Made by a program: the position numbers and the translations under genes. Source: Halomonas sp. M4R1S46 (lineage in GTDB: Bacteria > Pseudomonadota > Gammaproteobacteria > Pseudomonadales > Halomonadaceae). Taken from it: a stretch of DNA of 64,000 nt. The notes beneath the pieces are model-generated. The model was not told where the DNA came from and made no database searches. It saw only the letters and a list, made by a program, of their open reading frames with translations. Where the stretch lies: assembly GCF_025725685.1 (NCBI RefSeq), contig NZ_CP107008.1, positions 4,154,001 to 4,218,000 on the forward strand, in the 5' to 3' direction. This document shows, in pieces, positions 38,699 to 47,476 of the stretch (positions are counted from its first letter, which is position 1; each line of letters opens with the position of its first letter).

Positions 38699-39472
38699 TC
38701 AGTGCTTCAACACCCGGGCCAGGAAGTTCCGGGTGGGTTCCTCCCGGGGCGAATCGAAGATCGTCTCGGGGGGGCCCTCCTCGGCGATTTCTCCCTTGTG
38801 GATGAAGATCACCCGGTCGGCGACCTCCCGGGCGAAGCCCATCTCGTGGGTCACGATCATCATGGTCATGCCCTCGTTGGCGAGCTCGCGCATGGCATCC
38901 AGGACCTCGCCGATCATCTCCGGGTCCAGCGCCGAGGTGGGCTCGTCGAAGAGCATCAACCGGGGCTCCATGGCCAGGGCCCGGGCCAGGGCCACCCGCT
39001 GCTGCTGGCCGCCGGACAGCTGGCCGGGATACTTGGCGGCTTGGTCGCTGATGTCGACCCGCTCGAGCAGCCGCTCGGCGGTCTCGGTGGCATCGGCCCG
39101 GCTCCAGCCCCGCACCTTCATGGGGGCCAGGGTGACGTTGTCCAGCACGCTGAGGTGGGGGAAGAGGTTGAACTGCTGGAACACCATGCCCACCTCGGTG
39201 CGGATCTTCTGCAGCGCCTTGGTGGCCTTGCCGTAGGGCAGCAGCGGTTTGCCGTCCACCTCCAGGCTCCCCTTCTGGAACTCCTCGAGGCCATTGATGC
39301 AGCGGATCAGGGTGGACTTGCCCGAGCCGCTGGCGCCGATGATCACCACGACCTCGCCGGGGCTGACCTCGAGGTCGATGTCCTTGAGGACATGCAGGCT
39401 GCCGAAGTGCTTGTTGACCTTGTCCAGGCGCACGATGGGCTCGCCGCCGGACTTGGACGTCTCTTGGTTCAT
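38699..39472 (-). CDS. glnQ: Polar amino acid ABC transporter, ATP-binding protein (GlnQ-like)
   Basis: ATPase energising amino acid uptake. Motifs: Walker A GASGSGKST, Q-loop in VGMVFQQFNLFPHL, signature LSGGQQQRVALARALA, Walker B LMLFDEPTSALDPEM, H-loop VTHEMGFAREV. These sequences are typical of the GlnQ/ArtP/HisP group. The ATG at 39472 fits the AAGGA site best, giving 257 residues; another ATG lies 9 bases upstream. Last gene of the binding protein-permease-ATPase operon. The exact substrate is inferred only from family resemblance. Confidence 0.85.
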   Translation of the reverse strand: MNQETSKSGGEPIVRLDKVNKHFGSLHVLKDIDLEVSPGEVVVIIGASGSGKSTLIRCINGLEEFQKGSLEVDGKPLLPYGKATKALQKIRTEVGMVFQQFNLFPHLSVLDNVTLAPMKVRGWSRADATETAERLLERVDISDQAAKYPGQLSGGQQQRVALARALAMEPRLMLFDEPTSALDPEMIGEVLDAMRELANEGMTMMIVTHEMGFAREVADRVIFIHKGEIAEEGPPETIFDSPREEPTRNFLARVLKH

Positions 39473-39484
39473 GGCTCGCATTCC

Positions 39485-40156
39485 TTATTGTCCGACCAGG
39501 CCCTTGCGCTCCAGGAAACGCAGCGCCACCGACAGCGACAGGGTGATCACCAGATAGAGCATGGCGACCATCAGGTACACCTCCAGGGCGTTGAAGGTGG
39601 TGGCGATGTAGACCTGGCCCTGGCGGACCAGCTCGCCGACACCGATGACCGAGAACAGTGAGGTGTCCTTGATGCTGATGATGCCCTGGTTGCCCAGCGG
39701 CGGGATCATGCGACGGAAGGCCTGGGGCCAGATGATGTAGCGGAAGGTCTGGCGCCGGGACAGCCCCAGGGACAGGCCGGCCTCGCGCTGGCCGCGCTCG
39801 ATGGACTGGACGCCGCCGCGGACGATCTCCGAGATGTAGGCCCCGGAGTTCACCGCGATCGCTGCGATGCCGGCGACCAGCGCGTTGATGGGACCGCCGA
39901 GCAGCTGCGGCAGGCCGTAGAAGATGAACAGCACCTGGACCAGGACCGGGGTGCCGCGGAAGATCTCGATGTAGGCCACGGCCGGCCAGCGCAACCAGAC
40001 GACCGGGCTGATGCGCAGCAGGCCGAAGATGATGCCGATGATGAAGCCGATGGCCAGCCCGCCGAAGGAGATCAGCAGGGTATAGGGGATACCCGTCAGC
40101 AGGTACGGAATGGAGGCGAAGGCCGCCTGCCAGTCGAACTGGAAAGTGACGTCCAA
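39485..40156 (-). CDS. glnP: Polar amino acid ABC transporter permease (GlnP-like)
   Basis: Inner-membrane permease of 223 residues with about five hydrophobic segments. The family segments FRGTPVLVQVLFIFYGLP and GAYISEIVRGGVQSIERGQR are present; the latter leads into the EAA loop EAGLSLGLSRRQTFRYIIWP. Only one permease gene is present, so it would act as a homodimer. It lies between the binding protein and the ATPase. Confidence 0.85.
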   Translation of the reverse strand: MDVTFQFDWQAAFASIPYLLTGIPYTLLISFGGLAIGFIIGIIFGLLRISPVVWLRWPAVAYIEIFRGTPVLVQVLFIFYGLPQLLGGPINALVAGIAAIAVNSGAYISEIVRGGVQSIERGQREAGLSLGLSRRQTFRYIIWPQAFRRMIPPLGNQGIISIKDTSLFSVIGVGELVRQGQVYIATTFNALEVYLMVAMLYLVITLSLSVALRFLERKGLVGQ

Positions 40157-40206
40157 GAGGGATCTCCGTCAAGGTTCTTGGTGGAGAAGCGGTGGGCCGC
40201 AACGCA

Positions 40207-40236
40207 ACGGGGCCGGGTCATGGGACCCGACCCCGT
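40207..40236 (-). other. Intercistronic stem-loop between binding protein and permease genes
   Basis: An imperfect GC hairpin (ACGGGGCCGGGTC against GACCCGACCCCGT) lies in the 99-base gap after the binding-protein gene. It has no T tail, so it is more likely an mRNA-stabilising or attenuating element that keeps binding-protein mRNA in excess than a full terminator. Confidence 0.5.
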
Positions 40237-40255
40237 CATCAGGCGAGCGTCAGCG

Positions 40256-41023
40256 TCATTCGTCGCTGGGGCTGCCGAACCACTTGGCGTGGATCTCGTC
40301 GTAGGTGCCGTCTTCCTTCATGGCCGCCAGGGCCTCGTTGACGGGTTCCACCCACTCGCTGCCCTGGACGAAGACGATGCCGTACTGTTGCCCCTCGTAG
40401 AGCGGCCCGACGACCTTGGTGCGGCCCTCGCCACGGGTCTGGGAGAAGTAGCCGACGTTCGGGGCATCATAGAAGACCGCATCGACGCTGCCGCCGAGCA
40501 GGGCCATGTACATGTCGCCCGAGCCCGGATAGGGGGTGATGTCGGCGGAATCGCCGAGGTTCTCTTCCAGATAGTCGTAGCTGGTGGAGCCGATCTTGGT
40601 GCCGATCTTCTTGCCTTCCAGGTCCTCGACGCTGTCGACGCTGTCGTCGTCGGCATTGACCAGGATACGCAGGCCGCTGTCGTAGTAGGGATCGGAGAAG
40701 TCGACGATCTCGGCCCGCTCGTCGGTGATGGTGATGCCGGCGATGGCGATGTCGACGTTGCCGGTCTGGACGGCGGGGATGATGCCGTTGAAGTCCATGG
40801 TGCGCAGGTTGTAGTCGAAACCGGCCCGCTCGGCGACCTCGGCGATGATGTCCATGTCGAAGCCGACCATCTCGCCGGTTTCCTGGTCCATCATCTCGAA
40901 GGGCACGAAGCTCGGGTCGGTGACGACATCGACCACATGGTTGTCGGCGCCGGCGGCGCCGGACAGGCCCAGGGTCAGGCCGAGGCAGGAAGCCAGCGAG
41001 GCCGCCTTCAAGTGACGTTTCAT
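40256..41023 (-). CDS. glnH: Polar amino acid ABC transporter, periplasmic binding protein (GlnH-like)
   Basis: Periplasmic substrate-binding protein of 255 residues with a signal peptide ending near GAAGA. It has the bacterial family-3 signature GFDMDIIAEVAERAGF and the ligand-contact region VDIAIAGITITDERAEIVDFS. The ATG at 41023 is preceded by GGAGAG. The mature protein is rich in acidic residues, as is common for exported proteins of halophiles. Substrate (glutamine, glutamate or another polar amino acid) is uncertain. Confidence 0.83.
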   Translation of the reverse strand: MKRHLKAASLASCLGLTLGLSGAAGADNHVVDVVTDPSFVPFEMMDQETGEMVGFDMDIIAEVAERAGFDYNLRTMDFNGIIPAVQTGNVDIAIAGITITDERAEIVDFSDPYYDSGLRILVNADDDSVDSVEDLEGKKIGTKIGSTSYDYLEENLGDSADITPYPGSGDMYMALLGGSVDAVFYDAPNVGYFSQTRGEGRTKVVGPLYEGQQYGIVFVQGSEWVEPVNEALAAMKEDGTYDEIHAKWFGSPSDE

Positions 41024-41124
41024 GTGACTCTCCATGGATAATTTGTTTTGGAGTACCTAATCAACCATGGCGAGTTGTCGTGAAAGCGTCAAGTTCCGGA
41101 AGGGGACCGACTCAACGCTAAGTA

Positions 41125-41478
41125 TCAGACCATAAAGGAGGCGCCACAGCCGCAGGTGGTGGTGGCATTGGGGTTCTGGATCAGGAAGCGGGCGCCGGCC
41201 AGGCCTTCCTCGTAGTCGACGGTGGAGCCGACCAGGTACTGATAGGACAGCGGGTCGACCACCAGCGCCACCTCGCCGAACTCGACCAGGGTGTCGTCCT
41301 CGGCGACATTCTCGGCGAAGTCGAAGCCGTACTGGAAGCCCGAGCAACCGCCGCCGGTCACGTAGACCCGCAGCTTGAGGCGGGGGTTGCCCTCCTCCTC
41401 GATCAGGGCATGGAGCCGCGCCTTGGCGCTGTCGGAGAGCAGCAAGGGGGTGGGAACGAAGGTTGCGGCACCGCTCAT
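41125..41478 (-). CDS. erpA: Iron-sulfur cluster insertion protein ErpA
   Basis: A-type Fe-S carrier delivering clusters to apoproteins such as those of isoprenoid synthesis. The 117 residues contain the three ligand cysteines in the standard places: one in TGGGCSGFQYGF and two in TTTCGCGASF near the C-terminus. The ATG at 41478 (MSGAATFVPTPLLLSDSAK) was chosen; the longer frame reads through a DnaA-box-containing intergenic sequence. Single gene between the ABC operon and argC. Confidence 0.93.
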   Translation of the reverse strand: MSGAATFVPTPLLLSDSAKARLHALIEEEGNPRLKLRVYVTGGGCSGFQYGFDFAENVAEDDTLVEFGEVALVVDPLSYQYLVGSTVDYEEGLAGARFLIQNPNATTTCGCGASFMV

Positions 41479-41521
41479 GGGTGACCTCCCCGGAATCGGT
41501 GAATGTCGTGCAGGACGACGA

Positions 41522-41530
41522 TTATCCACA
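41522..41530 (+). other. Perfect DnaA box (TTATCCACA)
   Basis: The nine bases match the strong DnaA-box consensus exactly and lie in the non-coding DNA between erpA and argC, 44 bases upstream of the erpA start. It is one of five perfect boxes in the window. Confidence 0.55.
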
Positions 41531-41606
41531 ACCCCCAGCAAAAGGGTCAACTATTGCCGGCGGGCAGGGCTATCGACATTAACGTTGTCGCTCGAGGCTA
41601 GACCGT

Positions 41607-41718
41607 CGACAGGTCTGCGAGGGGGCGCTGTGAACCCATCCATGGGCACTACTTTTGCCTTCCATGGGCAAAAGACCCCCTCTACGACCTGTCCCCGGCG
41701 CCTCTCACGCTAGGTTGG
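41607..41718. repeat. Dispersed palindromic repeat, copy B
   Basis: About 112 bases between erpA and argC, matching copy A at 23984-24098. The outer arms are nearly perfectly complementary: GACAGGTCTGCGAGGGGG (41608-41625) against CCCCCTCTACGACCTGTC (about 41677-41694). Within the arms sit two hairpins, CCCATCCATGGG (41636-41647) and CTTTTGCC...GGGCAAAAG (about 41652-41673). Compensating differences between copies A and B in the outer stem suggest that the folded form matters. Confidence 0.75.
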
Positions 41719-41745
41719 CGGCAGCCTGAGGTGGTGGAGTCAAGC

Positions 41746-42780
41746 TCAGGGCATCATCGCCGGGGCGTCGAGGCCGGCGTGCTCGTCGAGGCCGAACATC
41801 AGGTTGAGGTTGTGCACGGCCTGGCCGGAGGCGCCCTTGACCAGGTTGTCGATCACCGCGAGGACCACCACGGTGTCGCCGTCGCCGGGGCGGTGGACGG
41901 CCAGGCGGCAGACGTTGGCGCCCTTGACGCTGCGCGTCTCGGGATGACTGCCAGCCGGCATCACGTCGACGAAGGGCTCGCCGGCGAAGCGCTGTTCGAA
42001 CAGCGCCTGGAGGTCACCCGGCTCGCCGGTGAGGCGCCCGTAGAGGGTGGCGTGGATGCCACGGATCATCGGCGTCAGGTGGGGCACGAAGGTCAGCCCC
42101 ACCGGGCCGCCGGCGGCATCGCCCAGGCCCTGACGGATCTCGGGAAGGTGGCGATGGCCGGAGGCGCCGTAGGCCTTCATGGACTCGCTGGCCTCGGCCA
42201 GCAGCGAGGGCACCTTGGCCCCGCGGCCGGCCCCGGTGACGCCGGACTTGCAGTCGGCGATCACGTGCTCGACATCGATCAGTCCGGCCTCCAGCAGCGG
42301 CAGCAGGCCGAGTTGTACCGCGGTGGGATAGCAGCCGGGCACGGCGATCAGCCGGGCCTGGCGGATGCGCTCGCGGTTGACCTCGGGCAGGCCGTAGACG
42401 GCGTCGTCGAGCAGTTCGGGGGCGCCGTGGGGCTGGCCGTACCAGTTCTCCCATTCGACGGCATCGCGCAGGCGGAAGTCCGCCGAGAGATCGATCACCC
42501 GGGTGCCGCGCTCGAGCAGCTCACCGGCCAGGGCATGGGCCACGCCGTGGGGGGTGGCGAAGAAGATGGCATCGCAGGCCGCCAGCCGAGCGGGATCCGG
42601 TTCGCTGAAGCGCAACTCGTCGTAGTGGCCGCGCAGGTTGGGGTAGAGCTCGCTGACGCCGAGGCCGGCCTCGCTGCGCGAGGTGATGGCCTCGATGCGC
42701 ACCTCGGGGTGACGGGCCAGCAGCCTGAGCAGTTCGACACCGGTGTAACCGGTGCCGCCGACGATTCCGACCTTGATCAC
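41746..42780 (-). CDS. argC: N-acetyl-gamma-glutamyl-phosphate reductase
   Basis: NADPH-dependent reductase, third step of arginine synthesis. The 344 residues begin MIKVGIVGGTGYTGVELLRL, the dinucleotide-binding fold, and contain the catalytic cysteine in VPGCYPTAVQLGLLP plus VSFxPHLTPMxRG-like VPHLTPMIRGI. Length is that of the argC type. It is monocistronic, divergent from the CLC gene. Confidence 0.94.
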   Translation of the reverse strand: MIKVGIVGGTGYTGVELLRLLARHPEVRIEAITSRSEAGLGVSELYPNLRGHYDELRFSEPDPARLAACDAIFFATPHGVAHALAGELLERGTRVIDLSADFRLRDAVEWENWYGQPHGAPELLDDAVYGLPEVNRERIRQARLIAVPGCYPTAVQLGLLPLLEAGLIDVEHVIADCKSGVTGAGRGAKVPSLLAEASESMKAYGASGHRHLPEIRQGLGDAAGGPVGLTFVPHLTPMIRGIHATLYGRLTGEPGDLQALFEQRFAGEPFVDVMPAGSHPETRSVKGANVCRLAVHRPGDGDTVVVLAVIDNLVKGASGQAVHNLNLMFGLDEHAGLDAPAMMP

Positions 42781-42897
42781 GATGGACTCCTCGTTGTGGG
42801 ACGCTGGGACCTCTGTGATTGGATATGATACACAAGAGAGGCGTGCTCCACCCAGACCGGGTGGGGCCTTGTCGCCGGGACGAACAGGAAGGTCAGC

Positions 42898-44670
42898 TTG
42901 CCGCGTCTGCCGTTACCCCGTTACAACCTGGACCGATTTCGTCGCCAGCTGGCCAGTGTCGATGCTCTCCCCCAGCTGTGCGTGCTCGGGGTGGTGTCGG
43001 GGCTGATCACCGGCGGCCTGATGGTGGTCTTCCGTCTGCTGCTGGCCCTCGGGGCCATGGTCTTCCTGCCCGGCGGCAATCCCGAGGCCTTCGAGGGCCT
43101 GACGCCGGCCGCCCGGGCGCTCCTGCCGCTGCTGGCGGTGGCGCTGATCGGCCTGTGGCTGTGGCGCCAGCCGGTCGCCGGTCGCCAGATCGGCGTGGCC
43201 CATGTGATCTCTCGGCTGACCTACCACCAGGGACGCTTCCCGCTGCGCAACTGGCTCACCCAGTGGTGGGTGGGGCTGATCTCGGTGCTGGGCGGGCTCT
43301 CGGCGGGGCGCGAGGGCCCGGCCATCCATCTCGGCGCGGCGGCGTCCAGCGGGCTGGGCCAGCGCCTGCGCCTGCCCCACAACAGCCTGCGCGTGCTGGT
43401 CGCCTGCGGCACCGCGGCGGGCATTTCGGCGTCCTTCAATACCCCCATCGCCGGGGTCATCTTCGCCATGGAAGTGGTGATGATGGAGTACACCATCACC
43501 GGGTTCATGCCGGTGATCCTGGCCTCGACCATGGGGGCCGTAGTGGCGCAGGCGGTGTTCGGCTTCGAGCGCCCCTTCCAGGAGACCAGTGTGGCGCTGG
43601 GCTCGCTGTTCAACCTGCCCTGGATCGTGGTCAGTGCCCTGGTCATCGGCCTGCTGGCCGGTCTCTTCGTGCGGGTGGCGCGCTCCGGCGTGCGGCTCGA
43701 TGGCCTGCCCGTGGCGGCACGCTTCGCCCTGGCCGGCAGCCTGGTCGGTGCCGTCGCCTGGTGGTATCCCCAGGTGCAGGGCATGGGCTACGACACCCTG
43801 GGCCTGACCCTGGCCGGCGAGCTGACCCTGGACGTCCTGCTGGCGGTGGCCATCGGCAAGCTGCTGCTGACGGCCGGCGCCGTGGCCTGCGGTATCCCGG
43901 TCAGCATCATCGGCCCGATCCTGGTGGCGGGAGGGGCCGCCGGTGCCCTGTGCGGCCTGCTCGGCGCCCAACTGATGCCGGGGCTGGCCACCGGCCCCGA
44001 GGTCTATGCCATGCTCGGCATGGCGGCGATGATGGGCGCCGTGCTCCAGGCGCCGCTGGCCGCGCTGATGGCGCTGCTCGAGCTGACCCACAATCCCAAC
44101 CTGATCCTGCCGGGCATGCTGGCCGTGGTGGTGGCCGGGCTGACCGCCCGTCAGCTGTGTGGCTGCGACGGCTTCTTCATCAGCGTCACCCGGCATGGCC
44201 TGCATCCCCTGCAGCAGCCCCTGATGCAGGCCCTCTCGCGGGTCTCGGTGCCGGCGGTGATGGAGCGTGACCTGGTGCGTACCCGCCGGCGGGTGACCCG
44301 GGAACAGGCCAGTGCCCTGCTGGAGGCCAAGCCGGTCTGGGTGGTCATCGAGCGTTCCAGCGACGACAAGCCCGCCCTGGCGCTCAAGGCCGCGGATCTG
44401 GCCCGCTGGATGCTGGAGCATGATGACGATGACAAGATCGGCAAGGACGGCAAGCTGGACCTGATGGAGATCCCCGGCCAGCGCTTGGACATGGCGCCGA
44501 TCCACCTGCAGGCCACGCTCTCGGAGGCCTTCACCCGGCTCAACGACAAGGCCGTGGATGCGCTCTACGTCGAGCACGGTCACCGGCCGAAGCGGAAGCG
44601 GATTTCCGGTATCATCACCCGGGACGCCATCGAGCGTTACTATCGCTACAGCGACACACCTCCAGCCTAA
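42898..44670 (+). CDS. clcA: CLC-family chloride channel / H+:Cl- antiporter with C-terminal CBS-like region
   Basis: Membrane protein moving chloride, probably in exchange for protons. The 590 residues hold the CLC selectivity sequences GREGP at 137-141 (its Glu139 is the gating glutamate), and the later VACGIPVSIIGPILVAGGAA region; eleven or more hydrophobic segments are visible up to residue 425. The C-terminal 160 residues form a CBS-pair-like domain (LSEAFTRLNDKAVDALYV; GIITRDAIERYY). Where E. coli ClcA has the EE pair with internal proton glutamate E203, this protein reads FAMEVVM, so the second Glu appears to be Val. It starts at a TTG preceded by AGGAAGG. hemJ follows after 9 bases. 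Confidence 0.83.
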   Translation: MPRLPLPRYNLDRFRRQLASVDALPQLCVLGVVSGLITGGLMVVFRLLLALGAMVFLPGGNPEAFEGLTPAARALLPLLAVALIGLWLWRQPVAGRQIGVAHVISRLTYHQGRFPLRNWLTQWWVGLISVLGGLSAGREGPAIHLGAAASSGLGQRLRLPHNSLRVLVACGTAAGISASFNTPIAGVIFAMEVVMMEYTITGFMPVILASTMGAVVAQAVFGFERPFQETSVALGSLFNLPWIVVSALVIGLLAGLFVRVARSGVRLDGLPVAARFALAGSLVGAVAWWYPQVQGMGYDTLGLTLAGELTLDVLLAVAIGKLLLTAGAVACGIPVSIIGPILVAGGAAGALCGLLGAQLMPGLATGPEVYAMLGMAAMMGAVLQAPLAALMALLELTHNPNLILPGMLAVVVAGLTARQLCGCDGFFISVTRHGLHPLQQPLMQALSRVSVPAVMERDLVRTRRRVTREQASALLEAKPVWVVIERSSDDKPALALKAADLARWMLEHDDDDKIGKDGKLDLMEIPGQRLDMAPIHLQATLSEAFTRLNDKAVDALYVEHGHRPKRKRISGIITRDAIERYYRYSDTPPA

Positions 44671-44679
44671 GGAAGCGAC

Positions 44680-45111
44680 ATGTATCCCTGGATCAAGGCC
44701 CTGCACCTGGTGGCCGTGGTGACCTGGTTTGCCGCCCTCTTCTACCTGCCGCGGCTCTATGTCTACCACGCCATGGCCCGGGACCGGGGGGAACGACCGG
44801 CCATCGACTACTTCACCGTCATGGAGCGCAAGCTCTATCGCGGCATCATGACGCCGTCGATGATCGCCGTGCTGGTGCTGGGCGGCGCCCTGCTCTATCT
44901 CAATCCTGCCTGGCTCGGGCAGGGCTGGATGCACGTCAAGCTCGCTCTGGTCGTGTTGCTGGTCGGCTACCACCATGTCTGCCTGGTCTATCTCAAGCAG
45001 TTCACCGCCGGGCGTTGCTCCCGCACCCATGGTTTCTTCCGGGTGTTCAACGAATTGCCCGTGATCGCCCTGCTGGCGATCGTCATCCTCGCCGTCGTGA
45101 AGCCGTTCTGA
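44680..45111 (+). CDS. hemJ: Protoporphyrinogen oxidase HemJ
   Basis: Integral membrane enzyme oxidising protoporphyrinogen IX to protoporphyrin IX in heme synthesis. The 143 residues have four hydrophobic segments, the conserved His in KALHLVAVVTWFAALFYLPR, and the KLYRGIMTPSMIA segment. It overlaps thiD by one base (TGATG) and lies 1 kb before hemL, another heme gene on the same strand. No hemY or hemG is seen in the window. Confidence 0.88.
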   Translation: MYPWIKALHLVAVVTWFAALFYLPRLYVYHAMARDRGERPAIDYFTVMERKLYRGIMTPSMIAVLVLGGALLYLNPAWLGQGWMHVKLALVVLLVGYHHVCLVYLKQFTAGRCSRTHGFFRVFNELPVIALLAIVILAVVKPF

Positions 45112-45941
45112 TGTCGCCGTCCGCTGAAACGCTCCCCCATCTGCCCATGGTGCTGGTCCTCGCCGGCCACGATCCCACCGGCGGCGCCGGCCTGGTGGCC
45201 GATGCCGAGGCCGTGGCGGCCTGCGGCGGCTGGGCGCTGACCATCCCCACCGCCCTGACGGTACAGAACTGTCGCGATGTCACGGCCGTGCAGCCGGTGG
45301 CGGCGGACACCATCCGCGACATGGCATCCGCCCTCGAGGACACCGAGATCGCCGCCATCAAGGTCGGCCTGCTGCCCGCCCCGGAGACCCTGGAGGCGGT
45401 GGTGGAGATCATCGCCCGCCGCCCGGGAGTGCCGGTGGTGGTCGACCCGGTCCTGCGGGCCGGCGGGGGCAAGGCGTTGTCCACAGAGGGGTTGGTGGCG
45501 GCCTTCCGCCGGCGCATGCTGCCCCTCGTGGATATCCTCACTCCCAATCACCAGGAACTCGCTCGCCTGGCCGACGCCGACTGCCTGGACGAGACCCAGC
45601 GCGCGGTGAGCCTGATGCACCTGGGCTGCCAGGGCGTGCTGGTCACTGGCACCGACGACCCCGATGTCCGCACCGCCCCCGAGCGGGTGGTGCACACCCT
45701 TCACGCCCCGGATGGCGACCGCCAGTGGAGCTGGCCGCGCCTGCCCGGCCAGTTCCATGGCTCCGGCTGCACCCTGGCGGCGGCCCTGGCCACCCGCCTG
45801 GCGCTGGGGGAGTCGCTGGTCGGCGCCTGCCAGCAGGCCCAGGCCTTCACCTGGCAGGCCCTGGCCCATGGCTGGCAGCCGGGACGGGACCAGCGCCTGC
45901 CGCGTCGGCTGTGGCGCCTGCCGGTGACTCTGGAAGGCTGA
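45111..45941 (+). CDS. thiD: Hydroxymethylpyrimidine phosphate kinase (ThiD family)
   Basis: Phosphorylates hydroxymethylpyrimidine (phosphate) for thiamine synthesis. The 276 residues begin MSPSAETLPHLPMVLVLAGH and have the ribokinase-like pattern: GHDPTGGAGLVADAEAV near the N-terminus and the anion-hole segment HGSGCTLAAALATRLALGES near the C-terminus. The ATG at 45111 overlaps the hemJ stop. thiE is not next to it, unlike in many relatives. It ends 214 bases before hemL. Confidence 0.87.
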   Translation: MSPSAETLPHLPMVLVLAGHDPTGGAGLVADAEAVAACGGWALTIPTALTVQNCRDVTAVQPVAADTIRDMASALEDTEIAAIKVGLLPAPETLEAVVEIIARRPGVPVVVDPVLRAGGGKALSTEGLVAAFRRRMLPLVDILTPNHQELARLADADCLDETQRAVSLMHLGCQGVLVTGTDDPDVRTAPERVVHTLHAPDGDRQWSWPRLPGQFHGSGCTLAAALATRLALGESLVGACQQAQAFTWQALAHGWQPGRDQRLPRRLWRLPVTLEG

Positions 45942-46077
45942 GGCGAGTCGGACATGGACTGGCCATCCGGGGCATCTGCATCGAGAATAGGACCATCGGG
46001 AGGGTTCCGGGACAAAGCGATGCATTTCGGCGACATTCACCATCGGATCACCGGTCGCCAAAAGCTTATCCAGAGAT

Positions 46078-46086
46078 TTATCCACA
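46078..46086 (+). other. Perfect DnaA box upstream of hemL
   Basis: TTATCCACA, 70 bases before the hemL start, preceded at 46065-46073 by the near match CTTATCCAGA. It could contribute to DnaA-dependent control of hemL or to DnaA titration near the origin. Confidence 0.5.
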
Positions 46087-46155
46087 GGTCGGAGCGCCGT
46101 GCCACGGGCCTTTCCGGCCGACGAGACACATTCGTTCAACAGCAAAGGGGTTGAC

Positions 46156-47445
46156 ATGACCACATCCGCACAGCTCTTCGAACGGGCCTGCCGACACATT
46201 CCCGGCGGCGTCAATTCGCCGGTGCGTGCTTTCAAGGGGCTGGAGCGTCCCCCGGTCTTCATGGAGCGTGCCCAGGGTGCCTATCTGTTCGACGTGGAGG
46301 GCAAGCGCTACGTCGATTACGTCGGCTCCTGGGGGCCGATGATCACCGGTCATGCCGACCCCGAGGTGCTGGGGGCGGTGCGCGAGCGCCTCGACAATGG
46401 CCTGTCCTTCGGCACGCCGACGGCCATCGAAACCACCATGGCCGACCTGATCTGCGAGATGATCCCCAGCATCGAGATGGTGCGCATGGTCAATTCCGGC
46501 ACCGAGGCCACCATGTCGGCGATCCGCCTGGCCCGCGGCTACACCGGGCGCGACAAGATCGTCAAGTTCGAGGGCAACTACCACGGCCACTCCGACTCCC
46601 TGCTGGTCAAGGCCGGTTCCGGCGCCCTGACCCATGGCGAGCCCAGCTCCCCCGGCGTGCCGGCGTCGCTGGCCGAGCACACCGTGACCCTGGCCTACAA
46701 CGACCCGGATGCCGTCGAGGCCTGCTTCGAGGAGATCGGCGACGAGGTGGCCTGCATCATCGTCGAGCCGGTGGCCGGCAACATGAACTGCATCCCGCCG
46801 CAGCCCGGCTTTCTCGAGACCCTGCGTCGGGTCTGCGAGCAGCATGGCAGCGTACTGATCTTCGACGAGGTGATGACCGGCTTCCGGGTGGCCATGGGCG
46901 GGGCCCAGGCGCACTACGACGTCGAGCCGGACCTGACCTGCCTGGGCAAGATCGTTGGCGGTGGCATGCCGGTCGGGGCCTTCGGCGGTCGTCAGGCGAT
47001 CATGGAGAACATCTCGCCGCTGGGGCCGATCTACCAGGCCGGGACCCTGGCAGGCAATCCGCTGGCCATGGCGGCCGGCATTGCCCTGCTCACCAAGCTG
47101 CGCGAGCCTGGCTTCCATGATGCCCTGGCCCAGCGCGTGGAGACGCTCTGCCATGGCCTCAAGGCGCGTGCCGACGCCGCCGGCATCGACATGATCACCC
47201 AGCAGGCGGGGGGCATGTTCGGCTTGTTCTTCACCGGCCAGAGCCGGGTGGACAACTTCGCCCAGGCCACCGCCTGCGATGGCGACGCCTTCCGCCGCTT
47301 CTTCACCGCCATGCTGGACCATGGCGTCTACATGGCGCCCTCGGCCTTCGAGGCCGGCTTCATGTCCAGTGCCCATGCGCCCGAGGATATCCAACTGACC
47401 CTGGACGCGGCCGAGGCGGCCTTCGCGTCGATGCGCCAGGCGTGA
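46156..47445 (+). CDS. hemL: Glutamate-1-semialdehyde 2,1-aminomutase
   Basis: PLP enzyme forming 5-aminolevulinate from glutamate-1-semialdehyde, the last step of the C5 pathway to heme. The 429-residue protein has the class-III aminotransferase pattern: VNSGTEATMSAIRLARGYTG, IFDEVMTGFRVAMGGAQ and the PLP lysine in CLGKIVGGGMPVGAFGGR. The ATG at 46156 gives MTTSAQLFERACRHIPGGVN, the normal N-terminus; upstream in-frame codons cover non-coding sequence. Confidence 0.96.
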   Translation: MTTSAQLFERACRHIPGGVNSPVRAFKGLERPPVFMERAQGAYLFDVEGKRYVDYVGSWGPMITGHADPEVLGAVRERLDNGLSFGTPTAIETTMADLICEMIPSIEMVRMVNSGTEATMSAIRLARGYTGRDKIVKFEGNYHGHSDSLLVKAGSGALTHGEPSSPGVPASLAEHTVTLAYNDPDAVEACFEEIGDEVACIIVEPVAGNMNCIPPQPGFLETLRRVCEQHGSVLIFDEVMTGFRVAMGGAQAHYDVEPDLTCLGKIVGGGMPVGAFGGRQAIMENISPLGPIYQAGTLAGNPLAMAAGIALLTKLREPGFHDALAQRVETLCHGLKARADAAGIDMITQQAGGMFGLFFTGQSRVDNFAQATACDGDAFRRFFTAMLDHGVYMAPSAFEAGFMSSAHAPEDIQLTLDAAEAAFASMRQA

Positions 47446-47476
47446 CCCGCGCCGGTGGCCAAGTGAGGAGAGTGCG

